A DNA stretch of 64,000 nt, from positions 124,001 through 188,000 of the forward strand of contig CANGFP010000001.1 of the NCBI GenBank assembly GCA_947453335.1. The letters are read 5' to 3'. Positions 50,531 through 59,820 of the stretch are shown here, in pieces. The notes under the pieces were generated by a model, which was not told the origin of the DNA, searched no databases, and worked only from the letters and a program-made list of their open reading frames with translations. This DNA comes from Opitutia bacterium. GTDB lineage: Bacteria; Verrucomicrobiota; Verrucomicrobiia; Opitutales; UBA953. How positions within the stretch are numbered: the stretch's first letter is position 1; every line of letters starts with the position of its first letter. A program made the position numbers and the translations under genes.

Positions 50531-51508
50531 ATGTGGGCCAAGATCCGAGCCTGGCTGGTGCTGACGCGTGGTTCGAACCTGCCGACGGTCTGGAGCAACC
50601 TCTTCGCCGGCTGGCTCTTGGGCTACATCTACACCGACCGCTTCCCTTGGGTCCTCGCGTTGCTCGGCTCGCTCTACGGCCTGTTGTTCGGCGTCTCGCT
50701 GCTCTACGTCGGCGGGATGATCCTCAACGACGTCTTCGACGCCGCCTGGGACACCGAGCGCCGTTCCACGCGTCCGATCCCCGCGGGGCTCGTCACGCGC
50801 CGGGCGGCCGCGGTCGTGGGCGTGCTGTGCCTCGTCTTCGGCGCCTGGTTCACCATCGGCTCCTCGCTGACCGACCATCGTAAGATCACCGCGATCCTCG
50901 TCGGTCTGCTAATCGCGTGCATCCTCGTCTACGACCGCTGGCACAAGAACGTCGCTTGGGCGCCGGTCGTGATGGGCGCCTGCCGGGCGTTGCTGCCGTT
51001 GGTCGGCTTCTTCGCCGTCGGCGGGCTCATCGACGGACCGCACTTCCGCGGCGGCGAGCTCTTCAAGCTCCTCGCGCACCCGCTCGTGCTGTGGGCCCTG
51101 ACGCTTTCCATCACCGTCGTGGCGCGCCACGAAGCCACGCCGGGCCGCCCGCCGCGTTGGGCCGAGTGGTTGCTGTATCTCGTGCCCGTACCGTTGTTGT
51201 TCACGAGCACTCGCGCCGCCGTCGCGCTCTTCGCCTGCATCCTCTATTGGGCTTGGCTCTCGTGGTCGGCGCGCCGGAACCCGTTGCCGGCAGGCGTCGG
51301 TCGTCGCGTCTCGGACCGCCTCGCCAGCCTGCCGCTCATCGACCTCGCCGCCGCCGGTCTCTTCTATTCCCAGGTCGGATTCCTGCAGAACGGCCAGGAT
51401 CCGGTCCAGGATGGCTGGGCCCATGTCGCGACGGGTTTGGCGTGGATGGTCCCGCTCGGCGCTTTCGGCCTCACGCTGGTCCTGCGCCGCTGGATTCCGC
51501 AGACCTAG
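50531..51508 (+). CDS. eboC: EboC-like UbiA-family prenyltransferase
   Basis: This 325-residue membrane protein has about eight hydrophobic segments and the UbiA motif N-D-x-x-D-x-x-x-D (N-D-V-F-D-A-A-W-D near residue 65), followed by R-P-I-P-A-G. The second motif, D-x-x-x-D, is replaced by V-Y-D-R-W-H-K-N. UbiA enzymes transfer isoprenyl groups. In ebo clusters the EboC substrate is unknown. It begins one base after the eboE stop codon, so translation is probably coupled. Confidence 0.85.
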   Translation: MWAKIRAWLVLTRGSNLPTVWSNLFAGWLLGYIYTDRFPWVLALLGSLYGLLFGVSLLYVGGMILNDVFDAAWDTERRSTRPIPAGLVTRRAAAVVGVLCLVFGAWFTIGSSLTDHRKITAILVGLLIACILVYDRWHKNVAWAPVVMGACRALLPLVGFFAVGGLIDGPHFRGGELFKLLAHPLVLWALTLSITVVARHEATPGRPPRWAEWLLYLVPVPLLFTSTRAAVALFACILYWAWLSWSARRNPLPAGVGRRVSDRLASLPLIDLAAAGLFYSQVGFLQNGQDPVQDGWAHVATGLAWMVPLGAFGLTLVLRRWIPQT

Positions 51509-51597
51509 CCGTTTTGGCGGGATTTGGATGGGCCGGGGGAGGGAACAGGGCTTGCTCGCGGGGGTCGTAGGGTTTCTGATGAACCCTCCCCAGGGCT

Positions 51598-52749
51598 ATG
51601 GCAGACTCCCTTGACCTCGAATTCACGGTGACCTATCGCCACCGCATCTTCTTCACGGAGCATGCGTTCGCGGCGGGCAACCGCGTCCTCGCGGACCTCT
51701 TCGCCGGGGCCAAGGTCATCCCGATCCTCGATTCCGGCCTGGCGACCTCCCGTCCGGGTTTCGTCGCGGAGATCGCCGCCTACGGTAAGGCCATGGGCGT
51801 GCACTTCACCCGCGCCCCGCTCGTCCTGACCGGTGGCGAAGCCGCCAAGAAGGACTCCGCCGTGGTCAAGGCCGCCCTCGCCGCGATCGAGGCCGACAAG
51901 ATCTGCCGCCACTCGTACGTCCTCGCCATCGGCGGCGGCGCCTTCCTCGACGCCGTCGGCTTCGCCGCGGCCACCGCCCACCGCGGCGTGCGCCTCGTGC
52001 GCATGCCCACCACGACCCTCGGCCAGGGGGACGCCGGGGTCGGCGTGAAGAACGGCATCAACACCTTCGGGAAGAAGAACTTCACCGGCGCCTTCGCCGT
52101 CCCCGCCGCCGTCGTCAACGACCTCGGCCTGCTTGCTTCGCTCGACGCCCGCGGCCTGCGCGACGGCCTCGTCGAAGCCGTGAAGGTCTCGCTGCTCAAG
52201 GATCCGGTCTTCTTCGCTTCCCTCGAGAAGGACGCCCCGCTCCTCGCCGCCGGCGACATCCCGGCCATCGGCCGCGCGATCCGTCGTTCCGCCGAGCTGC
52301 ACGCCCGGCACATCGCCGGCAACGGCGATCCTTTCGAACTCGGCAGCGCGCGTCCGCTCGACCTCGGGCATTGGGCCGCGCACAAGCTGGAATCGATGAC
52401 GAACCATCGCCTCACGCACGGCGAGGCCGTCGCGGTCGGCCTGGCCTTGGACATCCTCTGCGCCCGCGACCTTGGGCATTTCGGCCAGGAAGAAGCTGAG
52501 CGCACGCTCAACCTCCTCACCGCCCTCGGCTTCCGCACCTACGCTCCGGAGATGCACCTCGACGGCGGCGTCCCGATGCTCGCCGGCCTCGAGGAGTTCC
52601 GCGAACACCTCGGCGGCCAGCTCACGCTCGTCCTGCCCACGGCCATCGGCAAGTCGACCCAGGTCCACGAGATGGCCATCGCCATCGTCCGCCGCGCGAC
52701 CGACGAGCTCCGCGCGCGCGACCAGCAGACATGCGCCGCGCGGTCCTGA
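51598..52749 (+). CDS. eboD: EboD-like 3-dehydroquinate-synthase-family enzyme
   Basis: The 383-residue product belongs to the sugar-phosphate cyclase superfamily. It shows G-G-G-A-F-L-D near residue 118, the M-P-T-T-T-L-G-Q-G-D-A-G-V-G-V-K-N-G nucleotide/phosphate region, and zinc ligands in E-A-V-K near residue 197, L-G-H-W and the H-G-E-A-V motif. EboD is the ebo relative of 3-dehydroquinate synthase and EEVS/DOI synthases. Its substrate is not fixed. It follows eboC after 89 bases of gene-free sequence and overlaps eboF by 19 bases. Confidence 0.85.
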   Translation: MADSLDLEFTVTYRHRIFFTEHAFAAGNRVLADLFAGAKVIPILDSGLATSRPGFVAEIAAYGKAMGVHFTRAPLVLTGGEAAKKDSAVVKAALAAIEADKICRHSYVLAIGGGAFLDAVGFAAATAHRGVRLVRMPTTTLGQGDAGVGVKNGINTFGKKNFTGAFAVPAAVVNDLGLLASLDARGLRDGLVEAVKVSLLKDPVFFASLEKDAPLLAAGDIPAIGRAIRRSAELHARHIAGNGDPFELGSARPLDLGHWAAHKLESMTNHRLTHGEAVAVGLALDILCARDLGHFGQEEAERTLNLLTALGFRTYAPEMHLDGGVPMLAGLEEFREHLGGQLTLVLPTAIGKSTQVHEMAIAIVRRATDELRARDQQTCAARS

Positions 52750-54095
52750 ACGTCGTCGGGCTTTCCGCGCGCGACCTGTCGTCCGGCGTGATGCCGCGCC
52801 TCGCCGCGCGCGCCGCGAAGGGCTCCGTCGCGAAGGTCCGCCCCGCGTTCCCCGCCGTCACCTGCACCGCGCAGTCCGATTACCTCACCGGTAAGACGCC
52901 GTCCGCGCACGGCATCGTCGGCAACGGTTGGTATGACCGTGCGCTCAGCGAGGTGCAGTTCTGGAAGCAGTCCAACCGCCTCGTCGGCGCGCCCAAGGCC
53001 TGGGACGAGCTCCACGCGAAGCACCCGAAGCTCAAGGTCGCGAACCTCTTCTGGTGGTACAACATGGGCACCGCCGCGGACATCTCCGTCACCCCGCGCC
53101 CCATCTACAAGGCCAACGGCGGGAAGATCTTCGACATCGCCAGTTTCCCGCACGCCTATGCCGCGCGCCTGAAGCAGGACCTCGGCGCCTTCCCGTTTCA
53201 TTCCTTCTGGGGCCCGCGCGCCGGCCTGCCGTCCTCGCAGTGGATCGCCGCCTCGGCCCGCTGGGTCGAAGAGCATGACCAGCCGGACCTCAGCTTGGTC
53301 TACCTGCCTCATCTTGATTACGACCTCCAGCGGTTCGGGCCGAACGACCCGCGCAGCGATGCCGCGCGCCGCGAGGTCGACGCGCTCGTCGGCGACCTCG
53401 CCGATTTCCTCGAAGCCCGTGGCGTGGACGTCGTCATCGTCTCCGAATACGCCATCACCGCCGTCGACCGGGCCGTCCCGCTCAACAAGGTGTTGCGCGA
53501 GCACGACTGGCTAGTCTTCAAGCACGAGGACGGCAGCGAGACCCTCGATGTCTTCAACTCGAAGGCCTTCGCCGTCGTCGACCACCAGGTCGCGCACGTC
53601 GTCGTCCTCGACCCCGCCATCCGTGAGCAGGTCCGCCAAGTCCTCCTCGCGACCCCAGGCGTCGCGCAGGTGCTCGACGCCGCCGCCCAGGCCGCCGCCG
53701 GCATCGCGCACCCGCGCAGCGGGGACTTCGTCGTCGTCTCGGACAATCACAGCTGGTTCTCGTATTACTGGTGGGAAGAAGGGCAGGGCGACCCGGACTA
53801 CGCGCGCACCATCGATATCCATCGCAAGCCCGGCTACGACCCCGTCGAGCTGTTCATCGATCCGAAGATTCGCTTCCCGATGCTCAAGATCGCCTGGTTC
53901 CTCCTGAAGAAGACCCTCGGCTTCAAGGCCCTCATGGAAGTCGTCTCGCAGGACGCCTCGCTCGTCAAAGGCTCGCATGGTCGCATCCCCGAGGACCCGC
54001 TCGATTGGCCCGTGTGCATCGCCGCCCGCGAGGCCGCCTTGCCGACGCAGGTCGCCTCGACCGACGTCTACGCCCAGGTCGTCCGCGGTTTCTGA
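52731..54095 (+). CDS. eboF: EboF-like alkaline-phosphatase-superfamily protein
   Basis: This 454-residue protein has the nucleotide pyrophosphatase/phosphodiesterase layout: a Thr nucleophile in P-A-V-T-C-T-A-Q-S near residue 43, D-Y-L-T-G-K, L-P-H-L-D-Y-D with metal-ligand Asp and His, V-V-D-H-Q-V and S-D-N-H-S-W. In place of the usual S-D-H-G motif the sequence reads V-S-E-Y-A-I, which could change metal binding. The start overlaps the end of eboD by 19 bases, so the two are translated together. It completes the six-gene cluster. Confidence 0.8.
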   Translation: MRRAVLNVVGLSARDLSSGVMPRLAARAAKGSVAKVRPAFPAVTCTAQSDYLTGKTPSAHGIVGNGWYDRALSEVQFWKQSNRLVGAPKAWDELHAKHPKLKVANLFWWYNMGTAADISVTPRPIYKANGGKIFDIASFPHAYAARLKQDLGAFPFHSFWGPRAGLPSSQWIAASARWVEEHDQPDLSLVYLPHLDYDLQRFGPNDPRSDAARREVDALVGDLADFLEARGVDVVIVSEYAITAVDRAVPLNKVLREHDWLVFKHEDGSETLDVFNSKAFAVVDHQVAHVVVLDPAIREQVRQVLLATPGVAQVLDAAAQAAAGIAHPRSGDFVVVSDNHSWFSYYWWEEGQGDPDYARTIDIHRKPGYDPVELFIDPKIRFPMLKIAWFLLKKTLGFKALMEVVSQDASLVKGSHGRIPEDPLDWPVCIAAREAALPTQVASTDVYAQVVRGF

Positions 54096-54163
54096 GGACC
54101 CGCCCGCTTGCGGGGTGGACTCGGAACCTTCGCCCCGCATCGTGGTCGTCAGCCCCGACCCCG

Positions 54164-57100
54164 ATGGATGCCCGCCCCTATGCCTTGTTGTTCGCCCTGA
54201 CCTTGGGGGCGGCGCCGTTCCCGGAACCCACGAACAACCAGCCGGAGACGATCCCGCTGCTCAAGCCCGCGGACGCCCTTAAGGCCCTGCATGTCCCCGA
54301 AGGCTTCCGCGCCACGCTCTTCGCCGCCGAGCCGGACGTCCGTCAGCCCATCGCCCTGTGCTGGGATGAGCGCGGCCGCCTCTGGGTCGCCGAGAATTAC
54401 ACCTACTCCGACGGCAAGGAACGCTTCGACCTCAAGCTCCGCGACCGCATCGTCATCTTCGAGGACACCGACCACGACGGCCGCTTCGACAAGCGCACCG
54501 TCTTCTCGGACGACGTGCAGATGCTCACGAGCATCGAGCGCGGCTTCGGCGGCGTGTGGGCGATGTGCCCGCCGAACCTGCTCTTCATCCCGATGGACGG
54601 CGACAAGCCTGCGGGCCCGCCGCAGGTCGTCCTCGATGGCTTCAGCACCACCGCCGCCAGCCGGCACACTTTCGCGAACGGCCTGAAGTGGGGTCCCGAC
54701 GGTTGGCTCTACGGCCGCGTCGGCATCTCAAGCACCTCGTGGATCGACGTCCCCAGAGTGCCGAAGGACCGCCGCCAGCCGACCGCGGGCGGCCTCTGGC
54801 GCTACCATCCCGTCACGAAAGTCTTCGAGCCCTACTGCCACGGCACGACCAACCCGTGGGGCTCCGACTGGACCAAGGACCACGAGCTCCTCTTCATCAA
54901 CACCGTCATCGGACACGGCTGGCAGGGCATCCACGGCGCGCACTTCAAGCGCATGCACGGCGAGGACCCATATCCGTTCGTCTACGAACTCCTCGACCAG
55001 CAGGCCGACCATTACCATTGGAACACCGGCAAGAAGTGGAACGACGCCGAAGGCGGCCGCGGCGGCGCGGACGAGTTCGGCGGCGGCCACGCCCACGTGG
55101 GCATGATGATCTACCAGGGCGAGAACTGGCCGGCGGCGTATCGCGACAAGCTCATGACGCTCAACCTCCATGGCCGCCGCACCAACGTCGAGGCCATCGA
55201 GCGCGTCGGTAGCGCGCTGGTCATGAAGCACCAGCCCGACATCCTGAAGTCCGACGACCCCTGGTTCCGCGGCATCGAGATCAGCCAAGGCCCGGACGGC
55301 GCCGTCACCATCCTCGACTGGAGCGACATCGGCGAGTGCCACGACCAGGACGGCATCCACCGCACCAGCGGCCGCATCTACCAGGTCGCCTACGGCACGC
55401 CGCAGCAGCCTGGCGTCGACCTCGCGACCGCCCCGCCCGCGCAACTCGTCGAGCTCCAGCGCAGCCGCAACGAGTGGCTCGTGCGCATGGCCCGATGGGA
55501 ACTCCGTGAACGCGCGTGGAAAGGGCAGGACCTCTCGTCCGCGCTCCCCGCGTGGGAGAAGCTCGCCGCCGATGCGGACCCCGTCCTCGCGCTCAACGCG
55601 CATTCGACCCTCCGGGCGCTGCGTTCAGTCAAGCAGGCTGACGCGCCCTTCGCGTCTCAGCAGCAGGCCCATTACTCGATCGCCGCGATCCTCGCCGAGC
55701 GGCGACCGGACGTCCTGGCGCGCCTCATCGAGCGCGAACTCACCGAGCCTCTAGTGTGCCGCAACAACTCCCTGACCAAGTACCGCGAGTACCTCGGCTT
55801 CATCCCCTCCTGCGCGGAACAGGAGGACGCCCTGCTGCAGCTCGCGAGCCGTCCGCATGGCCAGCGCGTGCGCCTCGCGCTCGCGGAAGCCCTCCCGCAC
55901 CTCACCGCGCCGATCCGGGCGCTCGTAGCGCAGCAGCTGCTCCGCTACGAACAGGACACCACCGACCATAACCTCCCGCTCCTCGTCTGGACCGGCATCC
56001 GCGAACTCCCCCTTGAAGCCTTGGCGGACCTCGCGCACGTCTGCCGGGTCCCGCAGGTCAGCAAGCTCATCGCCCGGCGTTTGGCCGAAGCCTCGGACAA
56101 GCAGCCCGATCCGCTGAACACGTTGCTCGCCTCCGCGGCGGATATGCCCGACGGCCATGGCCCGATCGTGGCCGGGCTCGCGGACGGACTCAAAGGTTGG
56201 CGCAAGGCCCCGAAGCCCGCCGCTTGGGACAAGTTCGTCGCCTCCATCCCCGCGTCCGAGACCGCCGCGCTCGCCGCCGTCCGCCAGCTCAACGTCCTCT
56301 TCGGCGACGGCCTGGCCCTCGAAGCCATCCGCCAGATCGCCTTGGACGAACAAGCCCTCACCGAGCAGCGCCGCACCGCGCTCCTCGCGCTCATCGCGGC
56401 CAACGACGCGCACCTCCGCGCCGATTGCGAAAAGCTTATCACCGTCCGCGGCGTCGCCATGGAAGCCATCCAAGGCCTGACCAAGTTCGACGACCCCGCC
56501 GTCGCGAAGAAAATCATCGCGCGTTACGACCAACTCTACCCGCACGAACGCCCGCAGGCCATCATGGCCCTCGTCGCCCGTCCCAAGTTCGCGAAGGAAC
56601 TCCTCGCTGCCGTCGCCGCCGGCAAGATTCCTAAGTCGGACCTCGGCTCCGCCGCCGCTCGCCAGATCCGCGGCTTCAACGACACCGCCCTCGCCGCGCA
56701 GCTCGTGGCCGTCTGGGGCGAATCGCGCGAGACCCCGGCGGACAAGCTCAAGCTCATCGCCGAACTCTCGGTGCGGCACACCGCCGAATCCTTGGCGAAA
56801 GCCGACCTCGCCGCCGGCAAGACGCTCTTCGCGGGCGTGTGCGGACAGTGCCACAAACTCTTCGGCCAAGGCGGCGCGATCGGGCCCGACCTCACCGGCA
56901 GCGGCCGACGCGACCTCCATTACCTCCTCGAGAACATCGTCGACCCCAACGCCGTCGTCGACGCCGCCTACTACCTCAACACCCTCACGCTGAAAGATGG
57001 CCGCGTCCTCAGCGGCATCGTCGCCGCGCAGACGGAACGCACGCTCACGCTCCGCTCGATCGGCCAGGAGACCACGCTCGACAAGACCGACATCGCCAAG

Positions 57101-57220
57101 CGCGAAACCCTGCCCATCTCCCTGATGCCCGAAGCCCTCCTGCAGGCCTTCACCCCCGAACAACAGCGCGACCTACTCGCCTACCTGATGAGCGAAGCCG
57201 GCGTGCCGGCGGGGAAGTAG
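54164..57220 (+). CDS. PVC-type dehydrogenase with HEAT repeats and cytochrome c
   Basis: The 1018-residue protein has a short signal-like start (MDARPYALLFALTLGAAPFP). Its beta-propeller dehydrogenase has G-F-R-A-T-L-F-A-A-E-P-D-V-R-Q-P near residue 50 and the W-G-P-D-G-W-L-Y-G-R motif. HEAT-like helical repeats fill the middle, and the C-terminal cytochrome c has one haem site (C-G-Q-C-H, then the G-P-D-L-T-G motif). It is the second such protein in the window and lacks the N-terminal beta-sandwich of the first. A periplasmic sugar or alcohol oxidation role is likely from the family. It lies 69 bases past eboF but is probably a separate unit. Confidence 0.85.
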   Translation: MDARPYALLFALTLGAAPFPEPTNNQPETIPLLKPADALKALHVPEGFRATLFAAEPDVRQPIALCWDERGRLWVAENYTYSDGKERFDLKLRDRIVIFEDTDHDGRFDKRTVFSDDVQMLTSIERGFGGVWAMCPPNLLFIPMDGDKPAGPPQVVLDGFSTTAASRHTFANGLKWGPDGWLYGRVGISSTSWIDVPRVPKDRRQPTAGGLWRYHPVTKVFEPYCHGTTNPWGSDWTKDHELLFINTVIGHGWQGIHGAHFKRMHGEDPYPFVYELLDQQADHYHWNTGKKWNDAEGGRGGADEFGGGHAHVGMMIYQGENWPAAYRDKLMTLNLHGRRTNVEAIERVGSALVMKHQPDILKSDDPWFRGIEISQGPDGAVTILDWSDIGECHDQDGIHRTSGRIYQVAYGTPQQPGVDLATAPPAQLVELQRSRNEWLVRMARWELRERAWKGQDLSSALPAWEKLAADADPVLALNAHSTLRALRSVKQADAPFASQQQAHYSIAAILAERRPDVLARLIERELTEPLVCRNNSLTKYREYLGFIPSCAEQEDALLQLASRPHGQRVRLALAEALPHLTAPIRALVAQQLLRYEQDTTDHNLPLLVWTGIRELPLEALADLAHVCRVPQVSKLIARRLAEASDKQPDPLNTLLASAADMPDGHGPIVAGLADGLKGWRKAPKPAAWDKFVASIPASETAALAAVRQLNVLFGDGLALEAIRQIALDEQALTEQRRTALLALIAANDAHLRADCEKLITVRGVAMEAIQGLTKFDDPAVAKKIIARYDQLYPHERPQAIMALVARPKFAKELLAAVAAGKIPKSDLGSAAARQIRGFNDTALAAQLVAVWGESRETPADKLKLIAELSVRHTAESLAKADLAAGKTLFAGVCGQCHKLFGQGGAIGPDLTGSGRRDLHYLLENIVDPNAVVDAAYYLNTLTLKDGRVLSGIVAAQTERTLTLRSIGQETTLDKTDIAKRETLPISLMPEALLQAFTPEQQRDLLAYLMSEAGVPAGK

Positions 57221-57307
57221 CCCGTTTTGGCGGGTTTTCGGGGGTGGCGGGATTATCTTTCGTTTTGACGCAGGGGCGGGGAGTCCCATCGTCAGACGAC
57301 TCAGGAC

Positions 57308-57381
57308 AGTCCGATGGTGTAATGGCAGCACAGGAGATTCTGATTCTCCTTGTCTAGGTTCAAATCCTAGTCGGACTACCA
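57308..57381 (+). tRNA. tRNA-Gln (anticodon CTG)
   Basis: A 74-base tRNA: AGTCCGA/TCGGACT acceptor stem, D arm with GGTGTAATGGCAGCAC, anticodon CTG at 57340-57342, T arm AGG-TTCAAAT-CCT, discriminator A and encoded CCA. A terminator follows 13 bases later. Confidence 0.95.
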
Positions 57382-57393
57382 CCTGAAACACGA

Positions 57394-57417
57394 AGCCCTC
57401 CTTGCGGAGGGCTTTTT
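57394..57417 (+). terminator. rho-independent terminator after tRNA-Gln
   Basis: An AGCCCTCC/GGAGGGCT stem with a TTGC loop (57394-57413) is followed by TTTTT. It may also end the converging lipoprotein transcript. Confidence 0.85.
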
Positions 57418-57422
57418 CGTGC

Positions 57423-58373
57423 CTACTTCGCCGACTGCAGGAGCCGGGCCGCCGCGGCCTTCGGGGCTTCGCCAGGGTGGACGTCTTCGAGTCGGTAGGT
57501 GTTCGTGCACGAGGTCGAGTCGCCGACGCGCAGGGTCGCGAGGTGGCCGAGGGTCTCGAGTTCGACATAGGCCCAAGGGTCCGGGCTGATGTAGATCTCG
57601 GTGCTGCATCCGTCGTCGGGGAACGTCCCGGTCGCCTCGCCGGGCGTGGCGGAGATCAGCAGCGTGTGCTTGTCGCCGACCCAGGCGAGCGCGTGTCCGT
57701 CGGTGCCGATCTTGGAGCAGACGTCGGGGAAGCGCTTCCAGTAGAGCAGGCCCTTTTCGATTTCGATGCCCTTGAGCGGACCGAACATCGGATTGAGCGG
57801 CGGCTTGCCCTGCTTCGCCGTCGTCGCGATCGCGCGCGGCTCGGACAGCTGCGTGATGACCCAGACGCCGATCTGCACCGGTTCGCCTTGGACCTTGGTG
57901 TAGGTCGTGGTGACGGCGAGCGTGCGGAAGCCCGCCGGACGGATGAGGCGCGTGAAACGGACGCCTGAACGGGCGTCGACGGCGGACTCGAGGAGCACGC
58001 CCTCGGCGGTGACGCTCGCCCGCAGCGGGAGCTGGTCGAAGACCACCGGCGGCATCCATTTGCCGGCCGCGTTCTTCATCCAGACCGACTCCGGCGCGGG
58101 CCAGGTCTTGTCGCCGCCGAAGTTCGTCCAGGATTTGCCGGTCGGCTGGGCCGGTTGGCCGAGGAGGTCGGGATTCTGCCAGAGCACGCCGTCCTTCTCG
58201 CCCGGGCGCCGGATGTCCATGATGCGGCCGATGGAGGGAACCACCACGGCCTCGATGTCGTCCCCGCGGACGACGACGGGGTCGGTCCATCCGCGGTAGT
58301 TCTTGGCCGATTCGGAAGAAGCGCAGCCGACGAGCGCGAGGGCGGCGAGGAAGGCGGGCAGGAGGCGAGGCAT
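57423..58373 (-). CDS. DUF4380-like lipoprotein
   Basis: The 316-residue product has a lipoprotein signal with a lipobox (L-V-G-C, near residue 17). A beta-rich domain follows, resembling the galactose-mutarotase-like superfamily and DUF4380, with V-V-V-P-S-I-G-R-I-M near residue 45 and a late P-D-P-W-A-Y-V-E-L. Such proteins are common in Verrucomicrobia and are thought to bind sugars; catalysis is not shown. It heads leftward, and the next gene upstream on the same strand is the small zinc-ribbon gene, whose stop lies only 4 bases from this start. Confidence 0.7.
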   Translation of the reverse strand: MPRLLPAFLAALALVGCASSESAKNYRGWTDPVVVRGDDIEAVVVPSIGRIMDIRRPGEKDGVLWQNPDLLGQPAQPTGKSWTNFGGDKTWPAPESVWMKNAAGKWMPPVVFDQLPLRASVTAEGVLLESAVDARSGVRFTRLIRPAGFRTLAVTTTYTKVQGEPVQIGVWVITQLSEPRAIATTAKQGKPPLNPMFGPLKGIEIEKGLLYWKRFPDVCSKIGTDGHALAWVGDKHTLLISATPGEATGTFPDDGCSTEIYISPDPWAYVELETLGHLATLRVGDSTSCTNTYRLEDVHPGEAPKAAAARLLQSAK

Positions 58374-58377
58374 GGCG

Positions 58378-58650
58378 TCAGGCGCGGGGTGCGGTGAGGC
58401 CGAGGCGTTGGCGCAGTTCGGTCAGCTCTTCGGGTGTGAGGAAGGACTGCACGTGGCCGCAGTTGGGGCAGACCAGCGCGCGGGATTCGTAGGACGAGCC
58501 GCCTTTCCAGAAACCGCGGTTCAACGCGCGGTCGAGCAGGGCGATGTAGCGGGCTGAGTAACGTTCATGGGACGAGCCTGCAAGGCCCACCAGGAGCTCG
58601 GGATGGGCGCAGGCCAGGCAGGGACGGGAGAGGCGGGTCGCTTCGCTCAT
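58378..58650 (-). CDS. small zinc-ribbon-like protein
   Basis: From the ATG at 58650 the product is 90 residues with two CxxC pairs, C-L-A-C near residue 10 and C-P-N-C-G-H near residue 62, fitting one bound zinc. Its ATG overlaps the stop codon of the upstream FG-GAP gene by four bases and it ends 4 bases before the lipoprotein start, so the three genes form a tight operon. A regulatory or metal-handling function is possible. No specific family is recognised. Confidence 0.7.
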   Translation of the reverse strand: MSEATRLSRPCLACAHPELLVGLAGSSHERYSARYIALLDRALNRGFWKGGSSYESRALVCPNCGHVQSFLTPEELTELRQRLGLTAPRA

Positions 58651-59768
58651 CGGGCATTCCAGAGGATGACGAGGTTCTTGGTCTGGCGGCCGGCGACGAT
58701 GAGGTCGGGCTTGCCGTCGCCATCGAGGTCGGCGGCCTTGAAGTCTTCGACCGCGATCTCCTTGGTCGTGAGCGTGCTCGTGCGCCAGGTTTTGCCGGCG
58801 TCGTCGAGCGGCGTCAGCAGGCGGATGCCGGGTTCGGTCCCGCGCCAGCCGACGACGTATTGGTCGGAGCCCGTGCCGAGGAAGTCGGCGACCGCGACCG
58901 CGTGGCCTTCCTTGAAGCCGTCGAGCAGCTGTTGGCGCGTCCACTTGCCGTCGGCGTCCTGCGTGTAGACCGCGGACATCGTGCCGTGGAACGGTTCGAC
59001 CGTCGCGAGGAAGCGTTGGCCGTTGCCCAGCTTGCCGTCGCGGAGTTCGCCCGTGGGGACGCTCGTCAGCGCCGTGTTGGTCCAGGCGCCGTCCTTCCGG
59101 GAGTTCAGCCAGATGCCTACCTTGGAGCCGGAGAGAATCTCTTGGGCCGGGCCGCCGCTCCAGCGCGTCGGTTGCAGGTTGTGCGTCACGTGGCCGAGCT
59201 CATTGACGACCGTGAGCTTCCAAGGCTGCTTGGGGTCGGCGGGCTTTTCATAGGCGATCATCTTGGCGCCGGCGCCCACGGTGTTCTTGTTGCCGCGGCC
59301 GTGGAGCGGCTGGACGACGAGGTCCCAGCGCTTCGCGTCGACCTGCACCCACTGCATGCGGTGGACCGTCGGTTCATGCGGCAGTTCGATGGCTTCCCAC
59401 TTCTGGGTCGGGTCGGCGGGCGCCTTGAGGTAGAAGACCGCGCCGCTGTTGACCGTATCGGAAGGATTCCAGCCGGCGCCCACGGCCACCTCGCATTTGC
59501 CGTCGATGACCTGGGCCGCGATGCAGACGTGGTCGAGCTTCGTCAGGTTCTCGGCGATGACGTGCTTCTTCCAGGTCGGATTCTGGTACCACTGGATCGT
59601 GTGCTGGTCGGCCAGGAGGATGTCCGGCTTGCCGTCGCCGTCCACGTCGGCGATGGCGAGCCCGTAGCCGATCGAGACCTTGTCGATCTCCTGGAGGCGG
59701 AACTTCGGCTCGGCGGGGGCGGCGCAGGCGAGCAGGGGGCAGAGGACGAGGAGCGGGGTCAGCTTCAT
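58647..59768 (-). CDS. FG-GAP/VCBS repeat lipoprotein
   Basis: Starting at 59768, this 373-residue protein has a signal peptide with a lipobox-like L-L-A-C near residue 15, so it is probably a lipoprotein. At least two FG-GAP calcium-binding signatures are readable, with D-V-D-G-D-G-K-P-D near residue 43 and D-L-D-G-D-G-K-P-D near residue 352, plus further beta-rich repeats between, which together suggest a seven-bladed propeller. The protein would be on the cell surface or in the periplasm, binding glycans or proteins. It is the first gene of the three-gene unit and converges on the phosphoesterase region across REP sequence. Confidence 0.8.
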   Translation of the reverse strand: MKLTPLLVLCPLLACAAPAEPKFRLQEIDKVSIGYGLAIADVDGDGKPDILLADQHTIQWYQNPTWKKHVIAENLTKLDHVCIAAQVIDGKCEVAVGAGWNPSDTVNSGAVFYLKAPADPTQKWEAIELPHEPTVHRMQWVQVDAKRWDLVVQPLHGRGNKNTVGAGAKMIAYEKPADPKQPWKLTVVNELGHVTHNLQPTRWSGGPAQEILSGSKVGIWLNSRKDGAWTNTALTSVPTGELRDGKLGNGQRFLATVEPFHGTMSAVYTQDADGKWTRQQLLDGFKEGHAVAVADFLGTGSDQYVVGWRGTEPGIRLLTPLDDAGKTWRTSTLTTKEIAVEDFKAADLDGDGKPDLIVAGRQTKNLVILWNAR

Positions 59769-59820
59769 GGCGGGGGTTCTAAGCCGTCCGACCCCGCCTG
59801 TCCACCGCGGTTCCCGCCTC

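Noticed and set aside
55751-57163. Minus-strand open frame opposite the second PVC-type dehydrogenase
   Set aside because: The real gene is on the plus strand with a complete haem site; the opposite frame has no recognisable motif.
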